From Chryseobacterium sp. StRB126 (GTDB lineage: Bacteria; Bacteroidota; Bacteroidia; Flavobacteriales; Weeksellaceae): a stretch of 64,000 bases of DNA. This document shows positions 34,035 through 42,206 of this stretch, one piece after another. Every line of letters begins with the position of its first letter. Positions within the stretch are counted from its first letter, which is position 1. Both the position numbers and the translations under genes were made by a program. The notes below the pieces were generated by a model. The model searched no databases. It saw only the letters and a program-made list of their open reading frames with translations, and was not told the DNA's origin. Location: contig NZ_AP014624.1 of the NCBI RefSeq assembly GCF_000829375.1, forward strand, positions 744,001 through 808,000. The letters are read 5' to 3'.

Positions 34035-34847
34035 ATGTCCAAGAAAAAACTACTAATCCATGAGGTGTTCAGAAAAGCACGAGAAGACTTTCCTGCTGAA
34101 AGTACAAAGAGTGGTTGGGCCTCCGAATTGTCTGATCATTTTGAGAAGAACATGAACTTTATGATTAATGAGAAGACATTTACTAGATATTATGATACTT
34201 GTATACGTGATAACAAAGACGTCAACATAAAGGATGTCCTGATTCTTAACAAGCTTAGCCAATATGTGGGCTATAAAGACTTTTTTGATTTTTCCAGTAT
34301 GTTTATTAAAAAGGATGAAGAAGTCAATAAAACTACAGTTAGAATAAAGGTAGATGACCATGAAGAGTCTTTATCTGATAAAATCTCTAACATTTTTATC
34401 AATATAACAAATGAACAGCATTTTAAAGTGCCTGAGTTTGTAAAGCAAAATGGATTGGGGTTCGCCGGAGTTTTTTTGGTGATCAGTGTTTTAATTGGGA
34501 GTCATTATTCATCAAGAAGTAAAAAAAATACTCCTTTAAGTTTTTTCGGAGGAGTTTCTGATGAGAGAAGTTGTATGTTTTGGGATGATAGTGAGTATAA
34601 GTTAAGTGATTGTAATGATAAAAATCCTCAGCGCAGCCTGATTCCAAAAGATACGATTCAGCTTAAGTATTTTAAACGGATTACAAGAAAAGATACGCTT
34701 ACTTTAGAAAATGCCGTTGGGACAACCTGGTATTCAAAATTTAACGGAAATGTTGAATTTTTTACCATGGATGGCGTAGATCCGGATACCGGGCGGGAAT
34801 TGAGAGTTTCTACAGCTTATATTATTGAGAAGTATGCAGGGTATTAG
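34035..34847 (+). CDS. Uncharacterised bitopic membrane protein
   Basis: A 270-residue protein. Residues 1-100 look like a cytoplasmic domain (helical, FRKARED...TFTRYYDTCI), followed by charged residues, one membrane helix at about 147-163 (GFAGVFLVISVLIG) and an extracytoplasmic domain of about 105 residues with two Cys (CMFWDD, LSDCND). The layout resembles a signalling or anti-sigma-like protein, but I recognise no family. It stands between the kinase system and the second peptide array and has possible operator repeats upstream. Confidence 0.75.
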   Translation: MSKKKLLIHEVFRKAREDFPAESTKSGWASELSDHFEKNMNFMINEKTFTRYYDTCIRDNKDVNIKDVLILNKLSQYVGYKDFFDFSSMFIKKDEEVNKTTVRIKVDDHEESLSDKISNIFINITNEQHFKVPEFVKQNGLGFAGVFLVISVLIGSHYSSRSKKNTPLSFFGGVSDERSCMFWDDSEYKLSDCNDKNPQRSLIPKDTIQLKYFKRITRKDTLTLENAVGTTWYSKFNGNVEFFTMDGVDPDTGRELRVSTAYIIEKYAGY

Positions 34848-34852
34848 GAAAT

Positions 34853-34887
34853 AAAAAAGGCAGAATATAAAATATTCCGCCTTTATC
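34853..34887 (-). terminator. Terminator after the second peptide array
   Basis: AAAGGCGGAATAT pairs with ATATTCTGCCTTT on the minus strand (one G-U), followed by six T. Placed 11 bases after the last peptide stop. Confidence 0.78.
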
Positions 34888-34897
34888 AATAGAAATG

Positions 34898-35065
34898 TTA
34901 TTTTTTGGGTGGTAATTGCCCATTGTCTCCACTTGTATCTTCAGTTGATTCATCTGAATTAGAAACAGAGCTTTGTATTATTATTTCTGAATTATTAGAT
35001 GCTACTGTATTGATAGTGTTGTTTTGGAATGTTAAGCCCAATAGCATTAAAATAAATTGAATCAT
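34898..35065 (-). CDS. Small hydrophobic-leader peptide, second array member 4
   Basis: 55 residues: MIQFILMLLGLTFQNNT, then Ser/Asn-rich, an acidic DESTEDTSGDN block and GQLPPKK. The 44-base leader in front resembles the leader of the member before it (GTCTGG and ATTTTATTTTGAAAA words on the plus strand), so the duplication unit included upstream sequence. Confidence 0.75.
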   Translation of the reverse strand: MIQFILMLLGLTFQNNTINTVASNNSEIIIQSSVSNSDESTEDTSGDNGQLPPKK

Positions 35066-35109
35066 TTTTTGTCTGGATAAAATTTTATTTTGAAAATATA
35101 CTGTTAATA

Positions 35110-35286
35110 CTACTTTCTCGGAGGGGGTGTTTGTCCCGTTTCTCCTCCTACAGGTCCGCCATCATCATAACTAGGTGGTATTGCTGAGTAAACAGCTATA
35201 TAGGAATTTTGCTGATTACCGGCAGATGTTTTAGTATTGTCATTTGAAGGTACTAAACCTAATAAGATTAAAATAAATTGAATCAT
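35110..35286 (-). CDS. Small hydrophobic-leader peptide, second array member 3
   Basis: 58 residues, the longest: MIQFILILLGLVPSNDN, a middle with two Tyr-containing stretches, then YDDGGPVGGETGQTPPPRK. Belongs to the DDGGPVGG subgroup with the kinase-linked peptide. An 88-base gap precedes it. Confidence 0.75.
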   Translation of the reverse strand: MIQFILILLGLVPSNDNTKTSAGNQQNSYIAVYSAIPPSYDDGGPVGGETGQTPPPRK

Positions 35287-35374
35287 TTTGTCTGGTTAAA
35301 ATTTTTATTTTGAAAAATATGCTGCTCATTTATCAGGTAATAAATAACTCAAGTTTTCTTGGTTAAAAATATTA

Positions 35375-35548
35375 CTATCTTGGAGGAGGTAATTGTCCAG
35401 AGTTTCCACCAACAGGTCCGCCGTCGTCTGTACTTTGTTCAGATCCTGAATAAGTTGTTATTGTATAGATTGTTTGATTGTTATCTGTTCTATTGGTATT
35501 ATCATTTGAAAATGTTAAGCCGAACAGCATTAAAATAAATTGAATCAT
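35375..35548 (-). CDS. Small hydrophobic-leader peptide, second array member 2
   Basis: 57 residues: MIQFILMLFGLTFSNDN, middle TNRTDNNQTIYTITTYS, then DDGGPVGGNSGQLPPPR. DNA is close to that of the kinase-linked peptide gene (GTCCGCCGTCGTC word in both). Starts 3 bases after member 1. Confidence 0.75.
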   Translation of the reverse strand: MIQFILMLFGLTFSNDNTNRTDNNQTIYTITTYSGSEQSTDDGGPVGGNSGQLPPPR

Positions 35549-35551
35549 TTG

Positions 35552-35719
35552 TTATTTTTTAGGTGGAAGTATTTGTCCTGTTTCTCCACTCGTATCCTCA
35601 ACAAGTTCATTAGAGTTCACAAATGAATTTTGAGTTACTATTGCTACATTAGAGGTAGTTGCATTGGTAGCTTTGTTAGGGAATATCAATCCGAGAAGGA
35701 TTAAAATAAATTGAATCAT
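35552..35719 (-). CDS. Small hydrophobic-leader peptide, second array member 1
   Basis: 55 residues: MIQFILILLGLIFPNKA, a Thr/Asn/Val-rich middle, then EDTSGETGQILPPKK. It starts 29 bases after the msrA stop on the same strand with no terminator between, so this array may be read from the msrA promoter. Confidence 0.75.
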   Translation of the reverse strand: MIQFILILLGLIFPNKATNATTSNVAIVTQNSFVNSNELVEDTSGETGQILPPKK

Positions 35720-35748
35720 GTTTTATGGTTAGATTTGTTTTATATACT

Positions 35749-36303
35749 TTATTCTGCATTCAGCATCCCAAGTTCTCCAAAATATTTTTTAAACTTCTGA
35801 ATCTTAGGACCTACTACTGCACTACAGTAAGGTTGTGTAGGGTTTTCATTGTAATAACCTTGGTGATATTGTTCTGCTGGGCAGAATTTTTCAAATGGAG
35901 CCAGTTCTGTCACGTAGGTGCCAGCCCATCTTCCTGATTCCTGAGAAACTTTAATGGCTTCTTCAGCTTTTGCTTTTTCTGCAGCATCTTTATAATAAAT
36001 AACAGAACGATACTGTGTTCCGATATCATTTCCCTGTCTGTTAAGCTGAGTAGGATCGTGTAAGAAGAAGAAAACATCCATTAATTGCTCGTAGGAAATG
36101 ATGGATGGATTGTAAGTGATCTGTACTACTTCTGCATGGCCTGTTTCACCGGTACATACTTCCTGATAAGTGGGGTTATCCTTGTGACCGCCAGAATATC
36201 CTGAAATGGCAGCATCAACGCCTTTTAATAGGTTGAAACAGCTTTCTACACACCAGAAACATCCGCCACCGAATACGATGGTTTCTAAATTATTGTTATC
36301 CAT
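35749..36303 (-). CDS. msrA: Peptide methionine sulfoxide reductase MsrA
   Basis: A 184-residue enzyme reducing methionine-S-sulfoxide in proteins. The active-site motif GGGCFWCVE lies at residues 12-20, with catalytic Cys15; GYSGGHKDNPTYQEVCTGETGHAEVV and the C-terminal YHQGYYNENPTQPYCSAVVGPKI complete the family pattern. The recycling Cys is probably the one in QPYCSAV. Normal length. Four peptide genes follow in the same direction. Confidence 0.96.
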   Translation of the reverse strand: MDNNNLETIVFGGGCFWCVESCFNLLKGVDAAISGYSGGHKDNPTYQEVCTGETGHAEVVQITYNPSIISYEQLMDVFFFLHDPTQLNRQGNDIGTQYRSVIYYKDAAEKAKAEEAIKVSQESGRWAGTYVTELAPFEKFCPAEQYHQGYYNENPTQPYCSAVVGPKIQKFKKYFGELGMLNAE

Positions 36304-36520
36304 TTTTTGGTAATTATATTATTTTATGATATTTTCCTTGGCTACGAAGGCTGTGGAAAATGCTAATCAAAAGTAAGAAAAACTTCATGGATTTTGATAC
36401 GCATACCATGAATTGTTTTCATAGATTATACGAATGATACAAAGAGAATCACAGGCTGATAAATAATATTTTTTCGGCTACGAATGCCTAATAAATTCAT
36501 TCGTGAATTTGTGGCAAACA
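36304..36520. repeat. Repeat-like intergenic region upstream of msrA
   Basis: Two copies of GGCTACGAA[GT]GC (near 36339 and 36478), an ATTCATTCGTGAATTTGTGGC word and several short palindromes. A CAAAAGTA octamer at 36368-36375 reads TACTTTTG on the minus strand and could be the msrA -7 element. No gene seen. Confidence 0.4.
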
Positions 36521-36551
36521 AAAAAGCGATCCCACAATGAGATCGCTTTAA
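36521..36551 (-). terminator. Terminator after the ROK kinase gene
   Basis: AAAGCGATC pairs with GATCGCTTT around a 9-base loop, followed by T on the minus strand; 19 bases after the kinase stop. Confidence 0.8.
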
Positions 36552-36569
36552 ATATTATAAGTGTACCAG

Positions 36570-37538
36570 TTATTTTTCCCAAACCAAAGCACTTGCGCCA
36601 AGAATAGCAGCATCGGCCTCGTCCAGTTCACTGAATACCAATTGTACCTTATTTCTGAAGATTGGAAGTAAATTCCTTTCCATATGAAGTTTAGTAGGCT
36701 TTAAGATAAAATCTCCGGCCTTGATCACTCCTCCAAACAAAAGAATAGCTTGCGGTGAAGAAAACATCACGAAATTGGCCAATGCCTCACCCAGCTTTTG
36801 TCCTGTGTATCTGAAAACTTCAATCGCAATAGGATCTCCTTTTATCGCACATTCATATACTGTTTTAGAATTGATTTCGTCTTCAGGATATTGGTTCAGC
36901 ATAGATTCAGGAAATTCGGCTCTCATTTTCTTAGCCGTAATGGTGATTCCTGTTGCAGAAGCATAAGCCTCAAGGCTTCCTTCAGATCCCGTGCTCCAGT
37001 GCTTTCTTCCGCCTGGTTTTACAATAGTGTGCCCTAATTCTCCGGCAAAACCATCATGTCCGTAGATGAGGCTTCCATTGGCAATAATTCCGCTTCCTAC
37101 TCCTGTTCCCAGGGTAATCATGATAAAATCCTTCATTCCACGTGCTGCCCCGAAAAGCATTTCTCCCAATGCTGCTGCATTAGCATCATTGGTTATTTTA
37201 CATGGTAAATTGAACTTTGCGGTCATCAGCTCGGCAAAAGGAATTACACCTTTCCATGGTAGGTTGGGTGCTAGTTCTATTGTTCCTTTATAATAGTTTG
37301 CGTTGGGAGCGCCTACACCAATTCCGTCGAAGTGCTTTTCTGTACCATGTTTTTCCATTAAAGGATATACATGTTCATATAAAGCGTTGATAAAATCTTC
37401 TACTTTATCATAGGCATCGGTTTTAAGGCTTCCTTTATCCAGAACTTCTCCACGGTGGTTTACAATTCCGAATTTGGTATTGGTTCCGCCGATGTCAACT
37501 CCAAGGGCAACCTGTTTTGATAAATCTATTAATGACAT
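36570..37538 (-). CDS. ROK family sugar kinase (probable glucokinase), zinc cysteines lost
   Basis: A 322-residue ROK kinase. Phosphate-1 motif DIGGTNTKFG at residues 15-24, catalytic D118 in ITNDANAAALGE, TLGTGVGSG near 142-150 and ELGH at 167-170. In most ROK proteins a GRxCxCGxxGCLE zinc motif follows; here the segment is GRKHWSTGSEGSLE (177-190), so all three cysteines are replaced (W181, T183, S188) while H170 remains. The probable role is ATP-dependent phosphorylation of glucose or a related hexose. It has its own terminator. Confidence 0.85.
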   Translation of the reverse strand: MSLIDLSKQVALGVDIGGTNTKFGIVNHRGEVLDKGSLKTDAYDKVEDFINALYEHVYPLMEKHGTEKHFDGIGVGAPNANYYKGTIELAPNLPWKGVIPFAELMTAKFNLPCKITNDANAAALGEMLFGAARGMKDFIMITLGTGVGSGIIANGSLIYGHDGFAGELGHTIVKPGGRKHWSTGSEGSLEAYASATGITITAKKMRAEFPESMLNQYPEDEINSKTVYECAIKGDPIAIEVFRYTGQKLGEALANFVMFSSPQAILLFGGVIKAGDFILKPTKLHMERNLLPIFRNKVQLVFSELDEADAAILGASALVWEK

Positions 37539-37617
37539 TTCTATTATTAAATTCTAGGTGCTAAAATTATAAAAAAGATTGTATTAATAGCTTATTAACC
37601 TCATATTATTTAAAAGA

Positions 37618-38829
37618 TTAAACTGTTTTTAACGGTTTTTTCTTTCTTCGTCCCCACCAGATCATAAATCCTGTTACCGGAAGAGAAGCGCAGATAAGAC
37701 TTACAATAAAAGCAATAATCTTTGTAGGAAGGCCTAGAATAGCTCCCACGTGGATATCATAATTCGCACTTACCACTTTTTCTCCAAAGTTTTTATCTTT
37801 TGGATCATGGGTGTGGAGCAAATCTCCTGAATTTTCATCAAAAATAAGGCTGCTGCTTTTGTGATAGGAGTAAGTAAGATGTTTTACATATACCTCAAAA
37901 TTAGGATGCTCATGGTCATCCATATGTTCATGGCCAAGATCTATAGCAAAACCATAAGACTCGGGATATTTTTCTTTAACGGTATTGATGATCTTATCCA
38001 GGGTGGTTTCGGTTCTCATTTCTATGGGAGCTTTTGTTTTAATATGTGAGAAATCAGGATATACGGTTTCTCCTCCGGAAAAGATTACATAAATCATCGC
38101 CTGAACTACAAAGAATGCATAAAACAAACCTGTTATCGAGAAGATAAGGGCAAAGATTGAAGCATAGAATCCTAATACATTGTGAAGGTCATAGTTCTTT
38201 CTTTTCCAACTCTTGATACTCTTCCATTTGAATGAGAAACGCTGTTTTCTTGCCGCCTTATTCTTAGGCCACCATAAAACAATTCCGGTAATCAGCATGA
38301 TGATAAAAATAATCACCGGAATTCCTACCACATAAGTTCCCCAATCCTGCTTCAGAAGGTAGCTCCAATGGATCATTTTTACAATATTGAAGAATCCGTT
38401 CTTTTCATCATACACTCTCAGAACCTTTCCTGTATAAGGGTTTACATAGGCCTGCTTATAGATGGGAAACTCATCAAAATAATTCCATGCATTCGTATTA
38501 TGCTCATACCAGAAGAACATATAGGACATTTTCTTATCCATCGGAATATTAACCCAGTGGATTGGATATTTTTCTTTTACCTGTTCTGCAACAGCCTTCT
38601 CCATCACGCGGATAGGAAGAACCTGTTTCTGCTCAATATTTTGCTCATGATGGTAGATTACATCCTTTCGGGTATAATTTTCCACTTCATCCTTAAAAAC
38701 ATATAGTGCCCCGGTAATAGAGATAATAAAGATTAAAAAGCCAATTCCCAGCCCAAACCATAGGTGAAGCTTTGCTGACCACTTTTTAAAGAATCCCGGC
38801 TTTTTTTTGTGATGATGATTTTTCTTCAT
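37618..38829 (-). CDS. PepSY-domain membrane protein, copy 1
   Basis: A 403-residue protein with four membrane helices in the PepSY-associated layout: helix near residues 25-45 (FGLGIGFLIFIISITGALYVF), an external PepSY region, helices near 165-190, 215-245 and a last one near 370-395 with SLPVTGFMIWWGRRKKK. Members of this group are found with TonB receptors and are thought to reduce or handle iron chelates at the inner membrane. His-rich basic N-terminus. Last gene of the iron locus. Confidence 0.85.
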   Translation of the reverse strand: MKKNHHHKKKPGFFKKWSAKLHLWFGLGIGFLIFIISITGALYVFKDEVENYTRKDVIYHHEQNIEQKQVLPIRVMEKAVAEQVKEKYPIHWVNIPMDKKMSYMFFWYEHNTNAWNYFDEFPIYKQAYVNPYTGKVLRVYDEKNGFFNIVKMIHWSYLLKQDWGTYVVGIPVIIFIIMLITGIVLWWPKNKAARKQRFSFKWKSIKSWKRKNYDLHNVLGFYASIFALIFSITGLFYAFFVVQAMIYVIFSGGETVYPDFSHIKTKAPIEMRTETTLDKIINTVKEKYPESYGFAIDLGHEHMDDHEHPNFEVYVKHLTYSYHKSSSLIFDENSGDLLHTHDPKDKNFGEKVVSANYDIHVGAILGLPTKIIAFIVSLICASLPVTGFMIWWGRRKKKPLKTV

Positions 38830-38853
38830 ATCGTAATGGTAACTTAGTTTTTA

Positions 38854-40965
38854 TTAAAATTTGTATTCAAGAATAAGGGTTCCTCTTGTTCCCGGAGCAT
38901 TAACAAATTCACTGTCTCTTGCTGACCACCATGCGATAGATGGCTGATATAGTTTGTTGAATAAGTTTTCAACTCCTATTGACAGTTTCCAGTTTGTATT
39001 GATCTCACTTCCTAGTTTTAGATTAAAAACTGTGTAATCAGGAACAAACCCCTCTCCATAGGTATATTGCTTATTAGCTCCAGGCTGAAATCTGTCTTGC
39101 TGAAAAGAGTGAAGCATGTCCACGCCAAGGAAAAATTCCGGAACAGGCTTTATCTGAACATAGGCAAGAACTTTAGGAGCAGAGATTCTGCTGTTATTGA
39201 TTTTAGCGGAGTAATTTTCGTTATCATCCGGAGAAGAGATTCCTTCCATCCAGCTATAACTTCCTCCAAACTGAAGCCATTTAACAGGAGTAAAATGTAA
39301 AAACCCTTCTACACCATAGATAATTTCAGGTGCTCTTTTGATGGTTAAAGCTCTGTCTGCACTCTGAACAAAGGTAGCCCCTAGTTTTGAAGTACTTACA
39401 TAAGAGGTTAATTCATAGTTCATCCAACTGGAAACCTGTCCTGTAGCTCCTAATTCGTAATTGTTTACGATGATGGGCTTTGTTTCAAGGTTTTTAATGG
39501 TTTCAGAGGTTGAGGTTCTTAGGATTCTTCCCAGTTCGTTGATAGAGTAGGCCTGTGAAAAGCTTCCAAAAAGATTGATAAATGGCTCAATATTGTAACG
39601 TAGTCCAATATTTCCTACGAGTGCATTATAGCTTAATTTTCCTCCTGCTACCGGAATACTTGGGGTAAATGTCCCATTGTTTTTAATAACAGAAAGCGTA
39701 TTGAAATCATCTACATTTACTTTGATATTTTCATATCGAAGGCCTCCTTTGATGGTTAACTTTTTGAACAGATCAATTTTGGCCAATAAGAAAGGGGCAA
39801 TATTGGTCATATTCATATTGGGTGTCCAGAAACGGCCATCTTCCAGTTTCTGTACTGTTTCATCATTCAGGATATCAGCTCCATAGATAACTTCTGCCTG
39901 AGAGTTTTGAGTATTCCAAAGCTGGGTATCTAAATTGAATCTTGCCCCTGCTTTTTTGGAAAGAACATTAGACTGTCCACCATTGAAAAATGTATCACTA
40001 TATCCGTAAACTGTTTTAAAATCCTGATAATAAAGATTCACATTTAATGCAGTTCCGGCGAACAGATTTTTATTATCATAGCTTAGTCTGATATTGTGGT
40101 TTCTTGGTGTTCCTTGTGGTGTGGTTTCTAAACCTTTTCCCTGCCCTTCACCAATAGTAGGTCTAGTGCCATATATGCCAGTATTTAATCCAAGATTAAG
40201 ATCTGACCTTGAAGAATATCCGATGTAAGAAGCTTCAATCCTTTGATTTTCATTAATGTCATAGCCTAACTTTAACATTCCGTTGTAGTTATCCATTTTT
40301 GCAGTACTGTAGGTAGGGCTTAAATAGACTTTATGGGCATCTTTCATATATCCTGTTCTTTCGTAGGCTAAGGAAAGGGTATAATCAAACTTATTGATCT
40401 TTCCGGATAAAAGCTGGCTGGCTCTTATACCAAGAGTTCCCCCTGACCGCTGTCCTGTGAAACCAATCTGTGAAATCCCGGAAATATTTTTATTGGCTTT
40501 ATTTCTTTTCGTAATATAATTGATAATTCCTCCGTCTGCACCATTTCCATAAATAGAAGAAGCTCCTTTTATGACTTCAACTCTTTCAATAGCTGATGGA
40601 TCAATTACCCTTAGATCTCTTGCTCCGTTTCGTAGGGGAGTAGATTGAGGAATCCCATCTATTAAAACAAGCACCTGACGTCCCCTCAAGGTTTGCCCTG
40701 TATTGGAAGTTTGTCCGGAATTGGTTCCTAAGCTCGGTACCGTGTATTGTAATATGCTTGTAATGTCTGAATTGACAGTCAATTGAGACTGAATCTGCTT
40801 TTCCCCCACAATAGTTATAGAACTTGGTACCTCCTTAATATTTTCTTTTTTTCTGGAAGCGGTCATAACAACCTCCTCAACTTTTTGAGTGTTTAAAGAA
40901 TCATTCTTCTGGGCAAAAACAATTACTGTTCCCAGATATGCGGTTGATAAAAGCGCTTTTCTCAT
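38854..40965 (-). CDS. TonB-dependent receptor (iron chelate type)
   Basis: A 703-residue outer-membrane receptor from the ATG at 40965. Signal peptide (MRKALLSTAYLGTVIVFAQ), a TonB-box-like stretch EEVVMTASR, plug domain with LRGRQVLVLIDGIPQ and VEVIKGASSIYGNGADGGIINYITKR, then a 22-strand type barrel ending in the aromatic terminal strand (LILEYKF). The start is chosen because it overlaps the stop of the upstream PepSY gene as TAATG, typical for coupled translation; a longer version from 41037 would precede the signal peptide. The ligand is unknown, probably a ferric siderophore. Confidence 0.92.
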   Translation of the reverse strand: MRKALLSTAYLGTVIVFAQKNDSLNTQKVEEVVMTASRKKENIKEVPSSITIVGEKQIQSQLTVNSDITSILQYTVPSLGTNSGQTSNTGQTLRGRQVLVLIDGIPQSTPLRNGARDLRVIDPSAIERVEVIKGASSIYGNGADGGIINYITKRNKANKNISGISQIGFTGQRSGGTLGIRASQLLSGKINKFDYTLSLAYERTGYMKDAHKVYLSPTYSTAKMDNYNGMLKLGYDINENQRIEASYIGYSSRSDLNLGLNTGIYGTRPTIGEGQGKGLETTPQGTPRNHNIRLSYDNKNLFAGTALNVNLYYQDFKTVYGYSDTFFNGGQSNVLSKKAGARFNLDTQLWNTQNSQAEVIYGADILNDETVQKLEDGRFWTPNMNMTNIAPFLLAKIDLFKKLTIKGGLRYENIKVNVDDFNTLSVIKNNGTFTPSIPVAGGKLSYNALVGNIGLRYNIEPFINLFGSFSQAYSINELGRILRTSTSETIKNLETKPIIVNNYELGATGQVSSWMNYELTSYVSTSKLGATFVQSADRALTIKRAPEIIYGVEGFLHFTPVKWLQFGGSYSWMEGISSPDDNENYSAKINNSRISAPKVLAYVQIKPVPEFFLGVDMLHSFQQDRFQPGANKQYTYGEGFVPDYTVFNLKLGSEINTNWKLSIGVENLFNKLYQPSIAWWSARDSEFVNAPGTRGTLILEYKF

Positions 40966-42167
40966 TATATTTTCTTTCCTTGTTTCTTTCTTTTTCCCCA
41001 CCAGATCAGAAATCCGGTAACGGGAAGTGAGGTACATATAAGACCGGCAATAAACCAGATGATTTTTCCAAACAATCCAAAATAGGATCCTGTATGGATA
41101 TCATAATTGGCATTGGCATATTTCTCGGCATTGCTCAGTTGTTGATGAGGTTTGTTGGTTAGCAGTTTTCCGGAATATTTATCAAATGTCAGCATGCTTC
41201 TTTCACTGAATCTTCCTTCCTGTCCATAGATCGTGAAGGGAAGGTTTTTAAGCTCTTTCCCTTTCTTGTTTTTTCCATTGAGTGAAATCCTGTAGCTGGA
41301 GGCACCGGCATACAGTTTTTCAGTTTGTAAAGCAGTCATATCGAAGATATCAGACCTCTTTGCCATCAATGAATCTGGAGATTTGATCTGTTTTTCTTTG
41401 GCAAGATCAGGGGAGCCAGATAACGTGTAATTGAATACATTTTTAACGTAAGGATAAGCAAAATAGATCCCCGTTATGCTCATTAACAGTGCAATGAAAG
41501 AGGCATAAAACCCCAATACGTTATGAAGGTCATAGTTTTTACGCTTCCATGTTTTTACATTCTCCCAGTTGAACCAGAAACGGCCTTTTCTTGCATTCTT
41601 ATTTTTTGGCCACCATAAGATAATTCCTGTAATCAGCATGAAGATGAAAAGAACAGTGGGAATACCTACCACATATTTTCCCCAGTCTGAGTTCAAAAGC
41701 AACCCCCAGTGGATATACTTTAAAATATTGAAGAAATCGTATTTTTCGTTATAAACGGCCAGAATTTCTCCTGTGTATTGGTTTACATAAATCTGTTTGT
41801 TGATAAGAACTTCCTGAAAGTAATTCCAGCCCTTTTTATTCTTTTCGTAATATAAAAAACGGTAAGATTTTCCTTTGTTTAGAGATATTTCAACAGAGGT
41901 GATTGGGTATTTTTCATTAAGCTCCAAACTTACTTTTTCCCGAAGAATGTTAATAGGCAATGGTTTTTGGGCTGAGGTTTCATGTTTTACATAAATAACG
42001 TCCTTACGGAGTATATTCTGTACTTCATCCTTAAAAACATATAAAGTCCCTGTAAGAGAGACTATGAATACAATGATACCAACAGACAAACCAAACCACA
42101 AATGCAGTTTGGCAGACCATTTCTTTGTTGAAGAAATTTTCTTTTTATGGTGATGCTTTCTTTTCAT
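40965..42167 (-). CDS. PepSY-domain membrane protein, copy 2
   Basis: A 400-residue paralogue of the other PepSY protein in this locus, with the same four-helix design (GLSVGIIVFIVSLTGTLYVF, IPTVLFIFMLITGIILWWP, FYASFIALLMSITGIYFAY, SLPVTGFLIWWGKRKK) and a His/Lys-rich start. Its stop codon overlaps the start of the downstream receptor gene by one base. A hairpin lies in the 39-base gap upstream. Confidence 0.85.
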   Translation of the reverse strand: MKRKHHHKKKISSTKKWSAKLHLWFGLSVGIIVFIVSLTGTLYVFKDEVQNILRKDVIYVKHETSAQKPLPINILREKVSLELNEKYPITSVEISLNKGKSYRFLYYEKNKKGWNYFQEVLINKQIYVNQYTGEILAVYNEKYDFFNILKYIHWGLLLNSDWGKYVVGIPTVLFIFMLITGIILWWPKNKNARKGRFWFNWENVKTWKRKNYDLHNVLGFYASFIALLMSITGIYFAYPYVKNVFNYTLSGSPDLAKEKQIKSPDSLMAKRSDIFDMTALQTEKLYAGASSYRISLNGKNKKGKELKNLPFTIYGQEGRFSERSMLTFDKYSGKLLTNKPHQQLSNAEKYANANYDIHTGSYFGLFGKIIWFIAGLICTSLPVTGFLIWWGKRKKQGKKI

Positions 42168-42170
42168 AGC

Positions 42171-42200
42171 AAAAAGTTAACCCCCGAGAGGGTTAACCTT
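42171..42200 (-). terminator. Hairpin between receptor and PepSY genes (attenuator-like)
   Basis: GTTAACCC pairs with GGGTTAAC and is followed by CTTTTT on the minus strand, directly before the PepSY ATG. It may terminate part of the transcripts coming from the 42207-44396 receptor gene. Confidence 0.6.
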
Positions 42201-42206
42201 TATTTT

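Noticed and set aside
33716..34042. 108-codon open frame on the minus strand in the divergent region
   Set aside because: No family pattern and odd composition; it overlaps the start of the plus-strand gene and the palindromes, and has no plausible promoter or partner.
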